A DNA stretch of 64,000 nucleotides from an uncultured Bacteroidales bacterium (GCA_947305795.1 CAMZEK010000006.1:20554-84553), one strand, 5' to 3'. Shown: positions 40,484-50,288, counted from the first letter of the stretch. A program made the numbers and translations. The notes: generated by a model from the letters alone, not told the origin.

Positions 40484-41605
40484 ATGGAATACGAACACTT
40501 TGAAAACCAAGATCACGAATGGGAGTCGAACCTGAAAGTCACAGAAGGCGTGGAAGGCCCTATCCAAGTGAATCCCAACGCTTTGGACCGCCTGAAGCGC
40601 AACCAGCAGCAACTCATGCCGTTGCAATGGTATGTGGACGGCATTCTCGCTGGTGACCGTGTGGCGTTGAGCAAGGCTATCACATTGGTGGAGAGTGCTT
40701 TGCCGAAGCATCAGGACTTGGCCCAACAGATTATAGCGGCCTGTCTGCCCCATGCGGGAAAGGCTTTGCGATTGGGCATCACAGGCGTGCCAGGTGCGGG
40801 AAAAAGCACCTTCATCGAGGCTTTGGGCGTGCATCTCTGCAACAAGGGACAAAAGCTTGCGGTTTTGGCCATCGACCCGTCGAGCCAACGCTCCAAGGGG
40901 AGTATTTTGGGCGACAAGACACGCATGGAAAGCCTTTCGGTGCATCCCAATGCCTATATTCGTCCTTCGGCTTCGGCAGGTACCTTAGGCGGTGTGGCTC
41001 GCAAGACGCGCGAGACGATTATCCTCTGTGAAGCAGCGGGTTACGATACCATTTTTGTGGAAACGGTGGGTGTGGGTCAGTCGGAAACGGCGGTGCATTC
41101 CATGGTCGATTTCTTCCTTTTGATTCTTATCAGCGGGGCTGGCGACGAACTGCAGGGCATCAAGCGTGGCATCATGGAGATGGCCGACGGCATCGCGGTG
41201 AACAAGGCCGATGGCGACAATGTGATGCGTGCCAACCGCGCCGCTGCCGAGTGCCGTAATGCGCTGCATCTTTTCCCCTTGCCTGAGTCGGGACAAGAAA
41301 CCAAAGTGCTAACTTGTTCAGCTTTAACAGGTTTCAATATCGATGAAGTGTGGCAGATGGTGGCCAATCATGTGCAGGCCATCCGCGACAACGGCTTTCT
41401 TTATAGGAAACGTGCGCAACAGGATGTGCAAATGATGTTCGATTCGATGGACAGCGCCCTGAAAAACGATTTCTACCAAAACCAGCTTGTTTCTGACCTG
41501 CTTCCCTTGGTGGAAAGCGACGTGCGAGGCCAGCGCATGAGTGCCTACATCGGGGCACAAAAGCTGTTGGATGCGTATTTTAACATGCTGAAACGGGAGA
41601 AGTAA
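40484..41605 (+). CDS. meaB: Methylmalonyl-CoA mutase-associated GTPase (MeaB/ArgK)
   Basis: GITGVPGAGKSTFIEALG; AVLAIDPSSQRSKGSILGDKTRM; VETVGVGQSE. Confidence 0.92.
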   Translation: MEYEHFENQDHEWESNLKVTEGVEGPIQVNPNALDRLKRNQQQLMPLQWYVDGILAGDRVALSKAITLVESALPKHQDLAQQIIAACLPHAGKALRLGITGVPGAGKSTFIEALGVHLCNKGQKLAVLAIDPSSQRSKGSILGDKTRMESLSVHPNAYIRPSASAGTLGGVARKTRETIILCEAAGYDTIFVETVGVGQSETAVHSMVDFFLLILISGAGDELQGIKRGIMEMADGIAVNKADGDNVMRANRAAAECRNALHLFPLPESGQETKVLTCSALTGFNIDEVWQMVANHVQAIRDNGFLYRKRAQQDVQMMFDSMDSALKNDFYQNQLVSDLLPLVESDVRGQRMSAYIGAQKLLDAYFNMLKREK

Positions 41606-43298
41606 TCCGTTCGACAAACGGCCTTACAATCTCTGCAAGGTCCTCAATTTCAGTCTTTTTCTTGATGGCGAGGCGGCTTTTGCTCACCGTGTTTTCGCGC
41701 AGGTCGAGGATGTAGGCGATTTCCTTCACGCGGAACGAGAAATACGACAGCAGACAGATGGCGCGTTCGGTTTCGTTCAACTCGGGATGGGCGGCTGAAA
41801 ACTCGCTCAAAGTATTGGGATACAATGCATTGAATTCATTGACGAGGCGGTCGAAAAGGTTGTCGTAATGCTCCTTGTAAATCGTCTTCATCCGCTGCCG
41901 AAGGGCCTCTGTAGAAAGGCGTTCTTTGTCGTTGTAATCCTTTTGCAGTTGGAGCTTCTCTTGACTCAGTCTCAGGTTTTTCACCTCGTTTTCCTTTTGG
42001 TGGCGGTAAAACAGGAAGACGACTACCAAAAGCACAATGACAAGGGTAGCCATCAAGAGGTAGAGCCTCATCCGTTTCAGATGCTGCTCGTTTTGAATTT
42101 GCTGGATTTCAAGTTGTTTCTGATGCTCATCGGTGACTTCGGCAACATCTTTTCCGAGAAACTCAAATTCCCAAGTTTTGGCAAAATAGAGGTCGGCGTA
42201 ATGTCGTGCGTTTTCGATGTCGCCGAGAGCCAAATAGGAGAGCAGCAGGTATTTGTAGGTTTGGGCCGACAACAAGTCATCGTCCTCCGATGTTTCGGTC
42301 TGATGGCCGAAATACAGCGCGGAATCGTATTGTTTCAGTTCAAAATAGCCGTCGCAGAGGCTTTGGTTGAGTTGCGCCCTGAAAGTGACCGCCAACGGCG
42401 CGTTGATGGAGTCGCCGAGGATTTCCAAGCCTTTTCGACTGGTTGCCACCGCCTTGCGGAGCAATTGCAGCCGTTCTTCCTCTGTCTCGTATTGCTCGTA
42501 ATCGATAAGGGTCATGTAATAAAGGTTGGTTGCCACATAATAATAGGCGCGTTCCACGTCGTCGTCGACGGTCTCGGCAAAGTGCAGACCTCGTTCGTAA
42601 TACATCAGGCAAGCGTCGTATTCGCCAAGTTCCAAGTAGTTGTTTCCCAGTGTGAAAGAGGTCCTGATACGTTTTCGACTCAGGTCGTGGTCGGCATAAA
42701 ACTGGTCGGCCATTTTCGTGTAATGGATGGATTCTTCCACGAATCCGGTGCTGGCGTAAAGACTGCTCAACCCCATACAGATTTGGCTCCTCAGCGAGCC
42801 GATTTTATACTGCTTATCTGCCTCGTCTTCCGAACAGCATAGCAGTCTCGGGTCGAGGTGCTGGCAAGCATCAATACAATGTAAGGCCTTAAGCATCAAC
42901 TCGGTACATTCTTTTTCGTTTTGGGTTTCTCTTCCCAAGGTAACGCCCAGCAACCGAGATTGGTTGAAACAGGTGAGAGCCTCGAAATAAGGCTCATCGT
43001 GGCGCGAGAAGTAGTCCGCTGACAGTTGCAATAGCGAGTCGGCCTCGGGGTTACCGAAATCCAATTGGAGGATGGTTTGTGCTTTCAGTAGGCCATAATG
43101 CGCCTTTTCCTTTTCGGAAAGCATGGCAACATTCAGGGTGTCAAGGATTTGCAAAGCACTATCGGGGCGTTGCTGGTAAAAACATTCCACATCATAGAGC
43201 AGTTCCTCTTGAGGAGGCGGCACATTGCGTTTTTGGCAGGCGGAAATGCCCGACAGCAATACAAGGACAAAGGCCAATAGGTTGATAATTCGTTTCAT
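41580..43298 (-). CDS. TPR lipoprotein/TM one-component regulator with C-terminal LuxR-like HTH
   Basis: Lipobox LLSGISAC; TPR-like region; TM LYLLMATLVIVLLVVVFLFY; C-terminal LNETERAICLLSYFSFRVKEIAYILDLRENTVSKSR. Confidence 0.78.
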   Translation of the reverse strand: MKRIINLLAFVLVLLSGISACQKRNVPPPQEELLYDVECFYQQRPDSALQILDTLNVAMLSEKEKAHYGLLKAQTILQLDFGNPEADSLLQLSADYFSRHDEPYFEALTCFNQSRLLGVTLGRETQNEKECTELMLKALHCIDACQHLDPRLLCCSEDEADKQYKIGSLRSQICMGLSSLYASTGFVEESIHYTKMADQFYADHDLSRKRIRTSFTLGNNYLELGEYDACLMYYERGLHFAETVDDDVERAYYYVATNLYYMTLIDYEQYETEEERLQLLRKAVATSRKGLEILGDSINAPLAVTFRAQLNQSLCDGYFELKQYDSALYFGHQTETSEDDDLLSAQTYKYLLLSYLALGDIENARHYADLYFAKTWEFEFLGKDVAEVTDEHQKQLEIQQIQNEQHLKRMRLYLLMATLVIVLLVVVFLFYRHQKENEVKNLRLSQEKLQLQKDYNDKERLSTEALRQRMKTIYKEHYDNLFDRLVNEFNALYPNTLSEFSAAHPELNETERAICLLSYFSFRVKEIAYILDLRENTVSKSRLAIKKKTEIEDLAEIVRPFVERITSPVSAC

Positions 43299-43321
43299 GG
43301 CGCGAAGATAAGAAATTATCA

Positions 43322-44983
43322 TCATTCTTTCACCCATTTTCCCGTTTCCACTTCTTTGCCATTGGCAACCATCTTCCATATATATGTTCCCGAAGGCCAA
43401 GCCTCAGCGCCAATCGCCGTAACGCCTTCGGTAATCTCCTGCACATGCACCAATCGCCCCATGACATCATACACTTCCACTCGCGCATCCTTCAATCCCG
43501 TCCTGATGTTCAGCACATCCTTCCCCGGATTAGGATAGGCGACGGCCACCTTCAGACCGTTGTCGTGGGCTTCGTCGATGCTCCAAAAAGCCTCGGCGGG
43601 GAATTTGGTGATGGTGGTCCAACGCTCGTTGGTATTGTCGAGGTTTTTGGATTGATAGACAAGCAACAAACCACCATCATGAGTCACCGAAATGCAATTT
43701 GCTGTGCTATAGATGCGCTCTCCCTCATGGTCATAATAGAGTGTTGCAATCGTGTCGAAATCCAAATCCAAGTGTTCTATCATTATCCATGAGTCAAAAT
43801 CTTCCCAAAAGCCCAAATTTAGTGTATAGCCGAAGAATAAAGTGCCATCATCAGCCACATCTACCGCTTGGATAGTGGCTGGCCAATCCATCTCTTCCGA
43901 CGAACGCTCTTGCATGTGAACAATGGGCAAAAATGCAGCCGGATTGTCAATAGCATCTTCAAACTCGTAAATCCTGACATCAGCATGTACATCCCCGTCC
44001 CTCGGCATTCCCGAAACAAAATAGGTTGTTCCTTGCTGGCTTCTAACGGCAGAATAAGCCTGTATTTGGTCAGAACTGCCTTGATGCTTGAACCTTTTCA
44101 CATCAATTACATTGAAATCATGGTCGAAATAAACAAGTTGGTAATTGCATTGGTAATTCTCACTGCCGACAGAAGGGTCGAATATGCGACCAAAATAATA
44201 CAGATACCCTATCTCACAAGGGAAAAGCAGATGCTTGCCCGACAAAAGCACGTTCATGCTACCGCCATATCCATGATAATAGGACAGTTCATAACCCTCT
44301 CGGTCAATAATGTTTCCTTCAAAACTCATTCGAAACATAAACAACGAGTCTGGGCCTCTTGGGTTACTCGCGTCACGGCTATATCCTTTAATGTAACCGC
44401 CAACTATCACACCGTCTTCTACAAATGGATTGATGAGCGTCAAAGCACCACTGTTTTCATTAGGAAGAAGATTCCATGCGTCAGTTCTCTTTTCAAAGGT
44501 GTCTATCTCTATTTGATGCTCGTATGATTGCGTAATTTCAAGGTTATTACCTAGTTTGTAAAGTCCTAAAATGGCATAGTCGGGTGGATTGTCGTATTTC
44601 TTGAAATAATTGAAATAAGTTGAGTCATGGTCGGGGGTATAGGCCATCATCGCAAACAGTTCACCTGCTTCGTTTTCCAACAGATAAGGGATTCTTCCAT
44701 AAAAGGCAGGCTTGAAAAATACGTTTTGCGCTTGCTCGATTCCGTCCGATGAAAGTTTGCGCAACACTGGATGAGGGGAATAGAAATCACCGGCACCGCT
44801 TCTGAAGAAATAGGAAGATGATACGATAATTTCGTTTGCCGATGTCTCAAAAACATCTTGAACGCTGAACATCTCATTTTCGGAATAGTCTATTTGGTAT
44901 GACTGTTCCCATTCCTGCCCGAAAGTCATGCTCCCGAAAAGCAGCACGAACGCAAGCAGGGTGTAAAGTCTAATGTTTTTCAT
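43322..44983 (-). CDS. T9SS sorting-domain secreted protein (paralogue 1)
   Basis: Signal peptide MKNIRLYTLLAFVLLFGSMTFGQ; C-terminal VAYPNPGKDVLNIRTGLKDARVEVYDVMGRL. Confidence 0.82.
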   Translation of the reverse strand: MKNIRLYTLLAFVLLFGSMTFGQEWEQSYQIDYSENEMFSVQDVFETSANEIIVSSSYFFRSGAGDFYSPHPVLRKLSSDGIEQAQNVFFKPAFYGRIPYLLENEAGELFAMMAYTPDHDSTYFNYFKKYDNPPDYAILGLYKLGNNLEITQSYEHQIEIDTFEKRTDAWNLLPNENSGALTLINPFVEDGVIVGGYIKGYSRDASNPRGPDSLFMFRMSFEGNIIDREGYELSYYHGYGGSMNVLLSGKHLLFPCEIGYLYYFGRIFDPSVGSENYQCNYQLVYFDHDFNVIDVKRFKHQGSSDQIQAYSAVRSQQGTTYFVSGMPRDGDVHADVRIYEFEDAIDNPAAFLPIVHMQERSSEEMDWPATIQAVDVADDGTLFFGYTLNLGFWEDFDSWIMIEHLDLDFDTIATLYYDHEGERIYSTANCISVTHDGGLLLVYQSKNLDNTNERWTTITKFPAEAFWSIDEAHDNGLKVAVAYPNPGKDVLNIRTGLKDARVEVYDVMGRLVHVQEITEGVTAIGAEAWPSGTYIWKMVANGKEVETGKWVKE

Positions 44984-45025
44984 TGTGTTATAGTTTTGAT
45001 GTTTTACCATTTTGGTTGTGCTTGT

Positions 45026-45124
45026 CGTCACTGCGAGGAACGAAGCAGTCCAGACCTGAGGCTGTAGTCTGGATTGCTTCGTCGTACCTCCTCGCAAATC
45101 GAAGATTCGACGTAGTCAATGACG
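45026..45124. repeat. Intergenic palindromic repeat (CGTCAyTGCGAGGAACGAAGCArTCCAG type)
   Basis: CGAAGCAGTCCAGAC / GTCTGGATTGCTTCG (14/15) with outer CGTCACTGCGAGG and CCTCGCAA...AATGACG. Confidence 0.8.
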
Positions 45125-45144
45125 CGAAGCGACGCATTAGTTTG

Positions 45145-46797
45145 TCAGTGTTTTATCCATTTTCCACTTTCGGCTTCCTTACCATTTGCGATGACTTTCC
45201 AAACATAAATCCCCGAAGGCCAGCTTTCGGTGTTTATCGAAGTGATGCTTCCTGTAATCTCTTGATTGCAAATCAGTTTTCCACTTATATCATACACCTC
45301 CACCCGCGCATCCTTCAATCCCGTCCTGATATTCAACACATCCCTCCCCGGATTAGGATAAGCGATGGCCACTTTCAAACCGTTGTCATGGGCTTCGTCG
45401 ATGCCTACAAAAGCCTCGGCGGGAAACTTGGTGGCCGTTGTCCAACGTTGGTTGGTGTTATCAAGGTTCTTGGATTGGTACACAAGCAACAAACCACCGT
45501 CATTTGTTGCCAAAATGCTCGTTGCGCTACTATAAATGCGTTCGCCTTCATGGTCAAAATACAACGTTGATATCGTGTCAAAATCTGGACTTAAGTGCTC
45601 TATCATCATCCATGAATCAAGATTGCTCCAAAAGCCCATGTTTAAGGTATAGGCAAAATAAAGACTATTATCATCCAACAACTCAATATCGCAAGGCCAA
45701 TCCAAATCTTCGGAAGTGCGGGTGATATATTGCAACGAAGGAATGTATGGCTCCGTTCCGTCAATACTATCATCCAACTCATAAAGCCTCACATCGTAAT
45801 CTGTAGCTTTTGCAGGATTATTGGAAGCCAATTCCACTGTAAAATAAGTAGTGTTGTGCCGACTTCTCTTCACCTTAATCCCTTGAATTATGTCGTCATA
45901 TTGTGAAAGCGGTTCTATTTTTCTATATGGCCTTACCTTCTCCAGATTGAGGTCGTGGTCAAGATAAATTACATGGTACAAGTTTCCGTCATCAACGAAA
46001 CGAAACGGGCAATAGAACATGTATCCATTTTCCGATTTGAACAACAATTCTCTGCCTAATAGATGCCGACAACTGCCACCACTACCCATATAGGGAAGTT
46101 CAAATCCCTTTTGGTCAAGAATGTTTCCTTCGAAATCCATCCGAAATGCAAACAAGGAATCGGGGCCATGCGGGTTGGTCGGATACCTGCTGTATGTCTT
46201 CACATAGGCACCAACTATTTTGTCATCATCAACAATAGGAGGAACCAGCACCAATGCGCCACATTGTTCAAGTGGTACGTCTTCCCATTGTTGGTCACGG
46301 TATTCCGAGGTGTCAATTTTGATATGATGTTCGTATGCTTCTACAACGTTCAGTTGGTCGTCAAGTTTATACAATCCATAAATACCCTCATCTGGCGGAT
46401 TGTCATAGTTCAGAAAGTAATTGAATGAGGTGTAGTCGTGGTCTGGAGTGTAAGAGGCCATCATATACAATTCACCATTTTTGTTTTCAATGATGTGCGG
46501 GTGTCCCCCATAATAGGCAGGTTTGAAGTAAAGATTTTCCGCCAACTCCGTTCCGTCTGCCGCAAACATTTTCAATGCGGGATGTGGCGCGTAGAAATCG
46601 CCCCAACCGCATTTGTAATAATGGTTCGTCGAAACAGCAATCTTGCCCGAAGAAAGCTCATGTGCTTTGACCAAATCGAATTCCTCCTCATCTGAAAAAA
46701 GCCATTCGTATGACTGTTCCCATTCTTGGGCAAAAGCGTTGCTTCCGAAAAGCACCGCAAAAGCAATAGCAGCTATAAATTTGAGTTTTGTTCTCAT
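45145..46797 (-). CDS. T9SS sorting-domain secreted protein (paralogue 2)
   Basis: Aligns along its length with 43322-44983; C-terminal AYPNPGRDVLNIRTGLKDARVEVYDISGKL. Confidence 0.82.
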   Translation of the reverse strand: MRTKLKFIAAIAFAVLFGSNAFAQEWEQSYEWLFSDEEEFDLVKAHELSSGKIAVSTNHYYKCGWGDFYAPHPALKMFAADGTELAENLYFKPAYYGGHPHIIENKNGELYMMASYTPDHDYTSFNYFLNYDNPPDEGIYGLYKLDDQLNVVEAYEHHIKIDTSEYRDQQWEDVPLEQCGALVLVPPIVDDDKIVGAYVKTYSRYPTNPHGPDSLFAFRMDFEGNILDQKGFELPYMGSGGSCRHLLGRELLFKSENGYMFYCPFRFVDDGNLYHVIYLDHDLNLEKVRPYRKIEPLSQYDDIIQGIKVKRSRHNTTYFTVELASNNPAKATDYDVRLYELDDSIDGTEPYIPSLQYITRTSEDLDWPCDIELLDDNSLYFAYTLNMGFWSNLDSWMMIEHLSPDFDTISTLYFDHEGERIYSSATSILATNDGGLLLVYQSKNLDNTNQRWTTATKFPAEAFVGIDEAHDNGLKVAIAYPNPGRDVLNIRTGLKDARVEVYDISGKLICNQEITGSITSINTESWPSGIYVWKVIANGKEAESGKWIKH

Positions 46798-46801
46798 AGT
46801 A

Positions 46802-48676
46802 TCATTGTTTTATCCACTTCCCACTTTCCGCTTCGGTCACTGAGCCTGTCGAAGTGCCGGCAACCACCTTCCATATATATGTCCCCGCAGGCCACCCTTC
46901 GGCATTTATCGAAGTCACATTCTCCGTAATCTCTTGCCCATAAACCATCCTCCCACTCATATCATACACCTCCACCCGCGCATCCTGCAATCCCGTCCTG
47001 ATGTTCAGCACATCCTTCCCTGGATTAGGATAAGCAATCGCCACTTTCAAGCCATTGTCGTGGGCTTCGTCGAGGTCGTTTGGTTGGATGTGAATTATGG
47101 TGCTTACACGGCCTGCAAAAATGCTTTGTCCTTGATGGCCAATCCGATAGATGTCGCACGACAAATTAAAATCCCCTTCAGAGAGATAATTATGTTGCAT
47201 CGATGTGCCTGTTTCAATCGCTGTGCTGCCATCGCCAAAATCCCAATGGGCTTCGCTGAGATTGTAATTGAGCAGCAATTTCAGACTCAGCATTTCGTCA
47301 ATGGCGGCCTCAAATCCCTCAGGGTGTTCCAGTTCAGGCTCGTTGTTCACCGTCAACTCGGAAGCCAAGGTCATCGACGCGGGCGAAAAAGCATAGCCTT
47401 CGTAAATGCCGTGGCCATATACGTGCGAAATGAAGCCTCCCGCGCTGTTCGACAAACGATGCACTCCGTTCGTGAGTGGGACTCTTGCGTAGGAATATTC
47501 TGTATTGCCCGGCACCAAATCGAACTGTTCCGCAATGTTGGTGCTGTCCAACATCATACCTGAAACATGTGCGGTTTCGCAAACAATGTTGGTGAAATGT
47601 GTGTGCGAATAATAAGTGTTGAACGTGCAGAAATTGGCATTCTCAACTTGCTGCTCCAAAGGTGGAATGACGACCATCGCGGGGTCGCCGACCGACCACG
47701 GGTCGCCGCAGCCCGTGAAGTACAAACCTACCATGGCGGGTTCTGAAGTCTCAAGAAACAAGGCAGGCTCATTTGCCGAGAGGACCAAATCGTATGGTTG
47801 GTTCGTGTTGATGTTGCCTATCAAAGTTCCGTTTTGCCAGATTTTGCAATGGTCTTTCAATGTCGTTATCCGAACCCAGTCGTTATCGCGTTGGAGGGTT
47901 TGCGTCACCACGAAACGCCGTCCCAAAGCTGTGGCGGGCATCATTTGCTCTTGGGAGTGGTCGAGATACATGGTTGAAATGTCTGGAACGGCCAAGTTGC
48001 GGTTTCCTGCAAAAACGGCGATTTTTTGTTTCCTGTTGCGCACTGAAACGCGGCTTCCGTTGAAATTCTGATAGTTGGCGGATTGCAACTGGTAGCATTG
48101 TCCGGCTTGCAAGGTCACCGAAAAAGGCTCGTTGGCATGATGGCCGTACTTGGTGTCGCAACTGAGCAGAAAGTCTACAGTAGTATTGTCTGCCACCGCG
48201 ATGACGGAAAGCGCCGCACGTTCTCCCTCTTGGTCGCCTGCCGAGTTGAAAGTCTGCACCAAATAGTCGCTTCCCAACGAGGAAACAGGCAAAGCGCAAG
48301 AAACATCGAACGAGCCTCGCCGATAATCGGCAACAAACACTGAGATGGAATCCGAAGCCACGACGCGAAGTGCGGTTTCAAGAACGCAATCCGAGGTGTC
48401 CTGAGCGTAGGCCTGTTCCAATGGAATGTCAATGGTAGCTGCTTGCCCTTCTACGACCTCAAATGGCACCGACCAGCCTGTGAAGGGGTTGGCCACCGTT
48501 CCCGAACAGGGCCTTTCGCCCGTGATTTTGAGGAAAGGCTCCATCGGCGACTGTGAATGTTCTTCATCGCCATTCGGCAAAAGAGTCACCCAAAAATCGG
48601 TGCCCACCGTGCCTTGGGCGAAAAGGTGTGATGCTCCAAACAAAAGCAGTAGCATGATGAGGAAGTTGTTTTTCAT
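46802..48676 (-). CDS. T9SS sorting-domain secreted protein with IgGFc-binding-like N-region and PKD-like domain
   Basis: GTDFWVTLLPNG..., YLVQTFNSAGDQEGERAALSVIA; AHWDFGDGSTAIETGTSMQHNY; C-terminal AYPNPGKDVLNIRTGL. Confidence 0.8.
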   Translation of the reverse strand: MKNNFLIMLLLLFGASHLFAQGTVGTDFWVTLLPNGDEEHSQSPMEPFLKITGERPCSGTVANPFTGWSVPFEVVEGQAATIDIPLEQAYAQDTSDCVLETALRVVASDSISVFVADYRRGSFDVSCALPVSSLGSDYLVQTFNSAGDQEGERAALSVIAVADNTTVDFLLSCDTKYGHHANEPFSVTLQAGQCYQLQSANYQNFNGSRVSVRNRKQKIAVFAGNRNLAVPDISTMYLDHSQEQMMPATALGRRFVVTQTLQRDNDWVRITTLKDHCKIWQNGTLIGNINTNQPYDLVLSANEPALFLETSEPAMVGLYFTGCGDPWSVGDPAMVVIPPLEQQVENANFCTFNTYYSHTHFTNIVCETAHVSGMMLDSTNIAEQFDLVPGNTEYSYARVPLTNGVHRLSNSAGGFISHVYGHGIYEGYAFSPASMTLASELTVNNEPELEHPEGFEAAIDEMLSLKLLLNYNLSEAHWDFGDGSTAIETGTSMQHNYLSEGDFNLSCDIYRIGHQGQSIFAGRVSTIIHIQPNDLDEAHDNGLKVAIAYPNPGKDVLNIRTGLQDARVEVYDMSGRMVYGQEITENVTSINAEGWPAGTYIWKVVAGTSTGSVTEAESGKWIKQ

Positions 48677-48746
48677 GGTTTTTGTGTCTTAGGTTTTCCA
48701 AAACACAAAAGTATATAAAAAATTCGCCAAAATTTCAAGGTTTCGG

Positions 48747-48821
48747 CCAAATCCATATTTTTGTTGGAAGTCTGTGTTGAGAATCAACGGATTATAAAAA
48801 CAAAATCCACATTTTTGTTGG
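48747..48821. repeat. About 20-bp direct repeat, two copies
   Basis: AAATCCATATTTTTGTTGG and AAATCCACATTTTTGTTGG. Confidence 0.6.
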
Positions 48822-48822
48822 C

Positions 48823-50286
48823 TCAATTCCGCCAAAATCCACGTGAAAACAGTGTAATCAGCGAGAAAAGTTCCACCCTGCCGAGGAGCATCAGCAGCAT
48901 GAGCAGCCATTTGGCAAAAAGCGGAAAAGCGACGTATGACCCGCCCGGCCCAACCTGCCCGATGCCCGTGCCGATATTGCCCAAAGTGGCCACCGACGCA
49001 CCCAATGCAGTCTCGAAATCGGTGCCAATGGCCAAAAGAATGATACCACCAAGGATGAAAATGAGGAAATAGACAAAAATGAAAGTGGTGTTTTTGTAAA
49101 CGCCTCCCGTGGAGATGGCTTTCCCATTGATTTTCACAGGCAAAACGGCATTGGGATGGATGATACGTTTCAGCTCCAAGACTGAATTTTTGAGGAAAAT
49201 CAGGTGCCGGAACATCTTCACACCGCCTGAAGTGGAACCCGAACAAGCTCCGATGAACATGAGCAAAAACAGTAAGACCCAAAGAAACTCCGGCCAAGCC
49301 ATGTAGTCACTGACGAAGAAACCTGTGGTGGTCAGGACGGAAATGGTGCTGAAGAACGACTCGCGGAAAGCCGACCCGAAAGTAAAGTTGCAGCCGAACA
49401 ACAACACTAAGCCGATTCCGATGCCACAAACCATGATGTATTGCAAATAGGTGTTGAATTCCTGATTTTTAAGGATGGTGAATGATTTCCAGCTCAGCGA
49501 AAGTAGCAGCAGGGAGAAATTGCAGCCCGAAAGTACCATGAAAACGCTCACCACCACTTGCGAATAGTTGGAAAACGCGCCCATGTTGGCTGTCCGTGTG
49601 GAGAAACCGCCCGAGCTGACGGTGCTCATGGAGTGGCAGAGGGCATCGTAAAGGTCCATGTCGCCCCAATAAAGCAAGAGGGTCTCTAATAAGGTGAAAA
49701 ACAGATAGATACCCCAAATGCGCCTCACGGTATGCATGATGCGAGGGTGCAGCTTGTCGTAGGTGATGCCGTTCATCTCGGAGACGAAAAGTTGCATTCC
49801 GCTCATGCTCAAGTAGGGAAGGATGGCGATGGTGAACACGATGATAATCAGGCCGCCCATCCATTGTGTCATGCTACGCCAAAACAGGATGTCTTTCGGC
49901 ACAGCCTCAATGCGGGTAAGGATGGTGGCGCCGGTCGTGGTGAATCCCGACAAGGCTTCAAAAAAGCCGTCGGTGAAGTTGGGTACGCTCTTGCTGAGCA
50001 AATAGGGCATGGCACCGAACAGCGACAGCACTAGCCATGAGATGCAGACGACAAACACGCCGTCGTGCGAGGTGGTTTTTTCGCCTTTGTGGTTGTGGGT
50101 CGCGATGAGCAAAATGAACCCCGTGAGCAGGGTGATGAGCGCGGAAAAAGGCATACTGTAGGTGTAAAGGCCGTGATACAAGTAAGTTACGGGTAGCACC
50201 AACAGCATGAAAAGGCCTTCGAGCAATAGCAGGAAGCCTTCTATCCTGAGTACTAAAGGGATGTTTATTTTGCTTTTGAATCGCAT
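48823..50286 (-). CDS. trkH: Trk-type potassium uptake protein TrkH
   Basis: ALSGFTTTGATILTRIEAVPKDILFWRSMTQWMGGLIIIVF; SACSGSTSGGVKMFR-like GACSGSTSGGVK. Confidence 0.92.
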   Translation of the reverse strand: MRFKSKINIPLVLRIEGFLLLLEGLFMLLVLPVTYLYHGLYTYSMPFSALITLLTGFILLIATHNHKGEKTTSHDGVFVVCISWLVLSLFGAMPYLLSKSVPNFTDGFFEALSGFTTTGATILTRIEAVPKDILFWRSMTQWMGGLIIIVFTIAILPYLSMSGMQLFVSEMNGITYDKLHPRIMHTVRRIWGIYLFFTLLETLLLYWGDMDLYDALCHSMSTVSSGGFSTRTANMGAFSNYSQVVVSVFMVLSGCNFSLLLLSLSWKSFTILKNQEFNTYLQYIMVCGIGIGLVLLFGCNFTFGSAFRESFFSTISVLTTTGFFVSDYMAWPEFLWVLLFLLMFIGACSGSTSGGVKMFRHLIFLKNSVLELKRIIHPNAVLPVKINGKAISTGGVYKNTTFIFVYFLIFILGGIILLAIGTDFETALGASVATLGNIGTGIGQVGPGGSYVAFPLFAKWLLMLLMLLGRVELFSLITLFSRGFWRN

Positions 50287-50288
50287 GG

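Noticed and set aside
41868-42842. 324-aa plus-strand ORF antisense to the TPR/HTH gene
   Set aside because: Shadow ORF; the minus-strand protein has coherent signal, TM and HTH features.
43868-44527. 219-aa plus-strand ORF antisense to T9SS paralogue 1
   Set aside because: Overlaps a coding paralogue and has no domain signature.
44983-45097. N-terminal extension MRGGTTKQSRLQPQVW... of the T9SS paralogue 1 ORF
   Set aside because: It is translation through the intergenic palindromic repeat; a clear signal peptide begins at 44983.
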